A stretch of 10,389 nucleotides of DNA from Flavobacteriaceae bacterium. Its GTDB lineage: Bacteria; Bacteroidota; Bacteroidia; Flavobacteriales; Flavobacteriaceae. The stretch is from NCBI GenBank assembly GCA_016763715.1, contig JAESTG010000360.1:1-10389 (forward strand), given 5' to 3'. Positions 7,909 to 10,389 of the stretch are shown piece after piece; within the stretch, counting starts at the first letter, position 1, and each line of letters starts with the position of its first letter. The position numbers and the translations under genes are program-made. The notes under the pieces are model-generated. The model was not told the origin of the DNA. It saw nothing but the letters and a program-made list of their open reading frames with translations, and did no database searches.

Positions 7909-8621
7909 TTATTGTGAAATCGCAGCTTCCATATATGGAAATGGTAGTGTTAAATCTCGATCTCCAATTCCAACTCCGTCACTGGTTAACTGAGGAGTAC
8001 CATTATTACCATCAAAGCGAGTCCCAGAAGCTCCTCCAAACATGAGTATAAGTGAAATATCAATAACATCATCTCCCAAGTTTCTACCTGTCAACACATT
8101 TGTACCATCAAAATAGGTGGTTGGTGCATTTGGAGCTACTTGTAGCGCATCAAAATTTGCTAATACAGCAGTAAAGGTGGCTGCGTCCAAGTTTAAAATA
8201 TTGGTTTCGTAATCTATATCCACACCTAAGGCTTCACCATAGACATCATGATACAATTCTAAGGTTTCTTCAAAAATTCTTTGAAAATTAACCATTGGAT
8301 TTGTCAACGTATCATTACGCTCAGAAACAGCAGCTATGTTAAAGCTATTCTTAACATCAGCACTTCCACTAAATACTGTATTTACTGCAGGTCTTCCCAT
8401 CACATCTTCTTGAACATACACTCCAGTGAAGTTTATACTTCCCAAACAAGGTTCACATTCAGAACCTCCACAATCTATTCCTTCTTCATCACCATTTTGT
8501 ATACCATCACTCACAAATCTTGTTCAATTACATTTCCGTTCTCATCGTCATCGGCACATTGTACAAATAATAAAGAAGTGCAAATGGCTAGCAATACTAA
8601 TTTTATATTATATGTCTTCAT
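7909..8621 (-). pseudogene. DUF4331 C-terminal-half lipoprotein, interrupted by a 1-nt frameshift
   Basis: The N-terminus starts at ATG 8621: a signal peptide ending LLFVQC (Cys22), then ADDDENGN, an acidic surface-export-like stretch. That frame meets TGA at 8513-8511 after EQDL. The next frame continues at once with SDGIQNGDEEGIDCGG and CEPC, a motif in Bacteroidota exported proteins normally preceded by Cys. Adding one T or C between 8512 and 8511 turns TTG-TGA into Leu-Cys-Ser and restores one 237-residue protein, so a single-base deletion (or sequencing error) is the best explanation. The rest (8449-7909) looks like the C-terminal half of DUF4331: GRPAVNTVF, SERNDTLTNPMVNFQRIFEETL, a calcium-like acidic FDGTNVLTGRNLGDDVIDISL segment and a terminal LTSDGVGIGDRDLTLPFPYM. 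The function of DUF4331 is unknown. It starts 16 nt after the N-terminal-half gene, so it is in the same operon. An internal GTG at 8514 could only give a product without a signal sequence. Confidence 0.82.
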
Positions 8622-8637
8622 TTTTTCTTCTTTAAAA

Positions 8638-9372
8638 TTATTGTTTTCTTTTCGTTGAAACCCAAACATTATAAGCTTTAGGTAAACCATTAATACCAAC
8701 GGCACCACCTATATGATCTGGTGCCTCACCCAATAAAGAATTAGGTATTTCAATAACAATAGCAAGTACATTTAAGTTCTCAAAAAAGTCGGATGCTTCG
8801 CCTGGAGGAAAAAATCCTTCCGGTGCTGCGTCACCACTAGCTATTTCATTGAATCTATTAAAGTCGAAATAAAAATAATCTCTTCGAGGGCCAGCAAAAA
8901 ATTTCATGCCGCCACTTTCAGAAGTAAAAGTTTCTTCTGTGGTTGAAATTTTAACTTGTCCAGATCCGTCATTAATATTAACGGTGCTGGTAAGTCCTAT
9001 TGTTCCATCTCTTCCAGTATCGTGTTGATCTACTGGAGTAGGTCCAAAGAAATACATTAAAGTATCGCGTCGAATTGCTTGTATCACAAGGTCTTCTTTA
9101 AAATCTCCAGTGTTGTCAATCTTAAACTCTATCAAAACGTCTTCATCAAATATGGCATTTTGTGTTACCTGCCCAGGTTCAAGAGGACCTTGAAGTGTGG
9201 CAATAAAAACGGTACTATTAGGATTATCTCCTTCGAAGGCGTAGAAATCGGCTATATCTACTTTAGTTCCCGCTACATTTGGCGAATCAATGTGGTCTGC
9301 CGCTATTAAAAAGACTGACAACGCTATAATGCTCAGGCCTCCAATGGCTGCAAAAAATTTTGTTTTTTTCAT
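8638..9372 (-). CDS. DUF4331 family exported protein (N-terminal half of the domain)
   Basis: A 244-residue exported protein of unknown function. The start chosen is ATG 9372 (MKKTKFFAAIGG); ATG 9375 directly precedes it, and the longer frame back to 9408 would use TTG and add residues ahead of the signal peptide. Residues 1-24 are a hydrophobic signal peptide, and the mature protein begins with the DUF4331 hallmark AADHIDSP followed by DIADFYAFEG and NSTVFIATLQGPLEPGQ. Later come EFKIDNTGDFKEDLVIQ, an acidic GRDGTIG stretch, FFAGPRRDYFYFDFNRF and the closing IPNSLLG...VGINGLPKAYNVWVSTKRKQ. It stops where the other half of the family domain would begin, and that half is encoded by the next gene 16 nt downstream. 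No lipobox is seen, so it should be periplasmic or further exported. It is first in its transcription unit, divergent from the gene at 9500. Confidence 0.88.
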   Translation of the reverse strand: MKKTKFFAAIGGLSIIALSVFLIAADHIDSPNVAGTKVDIADFYAFEGDNPNSTVFIATLQGPLEPGQVTQNAIFDEDVLIEFKIDNTGDFKEDLVIQAIRRDTLMYFFGPTPVDQHDTGRDGTIGLTSTVNINDGSGQVKISTTEETFTSESGGMKFFAGPRRDYFYFDFNRFNEIASGDAAPEGFFPPGEASDFFENLNVLAIVIEIPNSLLGEAPDHIGGAVGINGLPKAYNVWVSTKRKQ

Positions 9373-9418
9373 CATAAGAATGTTAGAATGGTTAAATTTA
9401 CTTTCCAACTGTTTACGC

Positions 9419-9426
9419 CGAAAGTA
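9419..9426 (-). promoter_or_regulatory. Possible -7 promoter element for the DUF4331 operon
   Basis: On the minus strand TACTTTCG (9426 to 9419) differs by one base from the Bacteroidota -7 consensus TAnnTTTG and lies about 46 nt upstream of the ATG at 9372. No TTG is seen at the expected -33 position, so the assignment is weak. An ECF-controlled promoter would not need that motif. Confidence 0.28.
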
Positions 9427-9499
9427 CGTTTATGGTTTTGTGTAAAATGTTAATTTTTTGTTAATGCTTTAAATATTCATAACGATACAAATTTAATAA

Positions 9500-10389
9500 A
9501 TGAACCCCTCATCTTCAGGCTGGATACATAAATTTATTAACGACTTTCCAAAAAAGTTGCTTATTGATAACTATACATCGCCAAATGTATTTTATGAGCA
9601 ATTAAAAAATACTGGATTCATTTACGGCGTTTCAGTAAACACAGTACTTAACGAGCCCATTAGCGATTTAAATCTTACAAAAGAAGAATATACTAAAGTC
9701 AATCTATTTCACGCACTTTGGTATACTTATTTTTCAGAATACCCAAAAAACTCAAATGAAGAAGCTATTGAGAGCATAATTTCTTTTTACAAATCGATAG
9801 AACGAGGCAAGCGTAGTTTTTTTCAAAAATTAGGATTTTCAATAAGTCATTCGGAAAACTTAGAAAAAATTATTTCGGCACGACTGCAGGAAACCAATAA
9901 CTTACTGAAAGCAGACGCTACTTCCTTACTCACTTATGCGTTGCTATATGTAGATGTACTTTCTTTTTCCAATTACTTAATAGAACCTGAAGGACTTAAA
10001 ACATACATGGATGGTTTGGAAACCACTCTAATTGAAAATAGTGCACTCGCCCTTCAGTCAAAAAAAGAAAAAAATAAATACGATTATTTAGTTATTGACC
10101 TAGTCTCTTCTTCTTCCGAGTTTTATGACAACCACCCAAGAACACTTCATGACAGTGCTACTCCTTTGGAAAGACAGTTCATATTGGACATCTGTTGTTT
10201 GGCCGTATGGGATGACAAATTATTAGACGAAAGTGAATTAAAATTTCTAAGAACATTAAGCAGGCGTTTACATTTTTCTGAAGAATACTTAAAACAGAAT
10301 ATAGCTACTCTGATTAAATTTTCGATGGCAAATGTTCAAAAAATTAAGCTATTCGAATACGCACATCCTGTGGCTCAGTTTTACAAACA
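9500..10389 (+). CDS. LETM1-related biofilm-associated-type protein with TerB-like segment, N-terminal part (runs off window)
   Basis: An open frame from ATG 9500 to the window end (296 codons, no stop). The start MNPSSSGWIHKF and the segments FYEQLKNTGFIYGVSVNT and KVNLFHALWYTYF match my memory of the flavobacterial family annotated as LETM1-related biofilm-associated protein. Residues about 223-275 (LERQFILDICCLAVWDDKLL, DESELKFLRTLSRRL) look like a TerB-type helical domain, with the acidic D-D...D-E-S-E pattern typical of that fold. There is no signal peptide, and the visible part is soluble and largely helical. In the family a hydrophobic LETM1-like region follows towards the C-terminus; it would lie outside the window. 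The biochemical role is not established to my knowledge. It is divergent from the DUF4331 operon with a 127-bp shared upstream region, and nothing ties it functionally to that operon. Confidence 0.75.
   Translation, partial: MNPSSSGWIHKFINDFPKKLLIDNYTSPNVFYEQLKNTGFIYGVSVNTVLNEPISDLNLTKEEYTKVNLFHALWYTYFSEYPKNSNEEAIESIISFYKSIERGKRSFFQKLGFSISHSENLEKIISARLQETNNLLKADATSLLTYALLYVDVLSFSNYLIEPEGLKTYMDGLETTLIENSALALQSKKEKNKYDYLVIDLVSSSSEFYDNHPRTLHDSATPLERQFILDICCLAVWDDKLLDESELKFLRTLSRRLHFSEEYLKQNIATLIKFSMANVQKIKLFEYAHPVAQFYK

Noticed and set aside
8281..8658. Plus-strand 125-codon open frame opposite the DUF4331 lipoprotein gene
   Set aside because: Low-complexity Ser/Thr/Ile-rich product with no recognisable motif. 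It is antisense to a gene with clear signal peptide and family motifs.
8638..8708. Upstream extension of the DUF4331 lipoprotein frame to 8708
   Set aside because: It would overlap the end of the preceding gene and put about 29 residues ahead of a good signal peptide; ATG 8621 follows an A/G-rich leader and is preferred.
9440..9499. Promoter for the LETM1-related gene
   Set aside because: A TTG occurs at 9458-9460 but no TAnnTTTG follows at the right distance, so no call was made.
1..10389. CRISPR array, tRNA, IS element or prophage signature
   Set aside because: No regularly spaced direct repeats, cloverleaf-like segment, transposase motif or terminal inverted repeats were seen. The repeated short strings at 481, 1940 and 4747 are paralogous coding sequence.

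Overview
The window looks like chromosomal DNA of a marine-type member of the Flavobacteriaceae (Bacteroidota). It is AT-rich and lacks Shine-Dalgarno-like sites. Its secreted proteins end in type IX secretion (T9SS) type A sorting domains, its lipoproteins carry acidic residues just after the lipidated Cys, and at least one promoter matches the Bacteroidota TTTG/TAnnTTTG pattern. The right-hand gene belongs to a family I know only from flavobacteria. No rRNA, tRNA, CRISPR array, transposase or phage gene is visible.

Left third (1-4980, minus strand): a tandem array of three paralogous secreted M36 (fungalysin-like) metallopeptidase genes. The gene at 1-726 is cut by the window edge and shows only its signal peptide and propeptide. 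The middle copy (950-2188) is a relic. It has lost essentially the whole catalytic domain, about 1.4 kb relative to its neighbour, and carries one in-frame nonsense codon, yet its Hyalin-repeat-like and T9SS sorting modules are well kept. The third copy (2341-4980) is complete, with HEYGH and EGWAD zinc motifs.

Centre (5090-6577, plus strand): an ECF sigma factor and, 2 bp later, an RskA-type membrane anti-sigma factor, divergent from the intact peptidase gene. The pair ends at a strong hairpin that probably serves as a bidirectional terminator, because the convergent gene's stop codon lies in its loop.

Right-centre (6559-9372, minus strand): in transcription order, a DUF4331 N-terminal-half protein with a signal sequence, a lipoprotein carrying the C-terminal half of DUF4331 (interrupted here by a 1-nt frameshift), a 15-bp terminator-like hairpin, and a TPR lipoprotein. 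The two DUF4331 halves together are about the size of a usual single-chain family member, which suggests a split, possibly heterodimeric, exported protein. The sigma/anti-sigma pair may control this cluster, but the sequence does not prove it.

Right edge (9500-10389, plus strand): the first 296 codons of a cytoplasmic protein resembling the flavobacterial 'LETM1-related biofilm-associated' family with a TerB-like segment, continuing beyond the window.

There is no gene-free stretch over 300 bases. The longest gaps are 727-949 (holding a candidate promoter), 2189-2340 (nothing recognised) and 4981-5089 and 9373-9499 (divergent intergenic regions).
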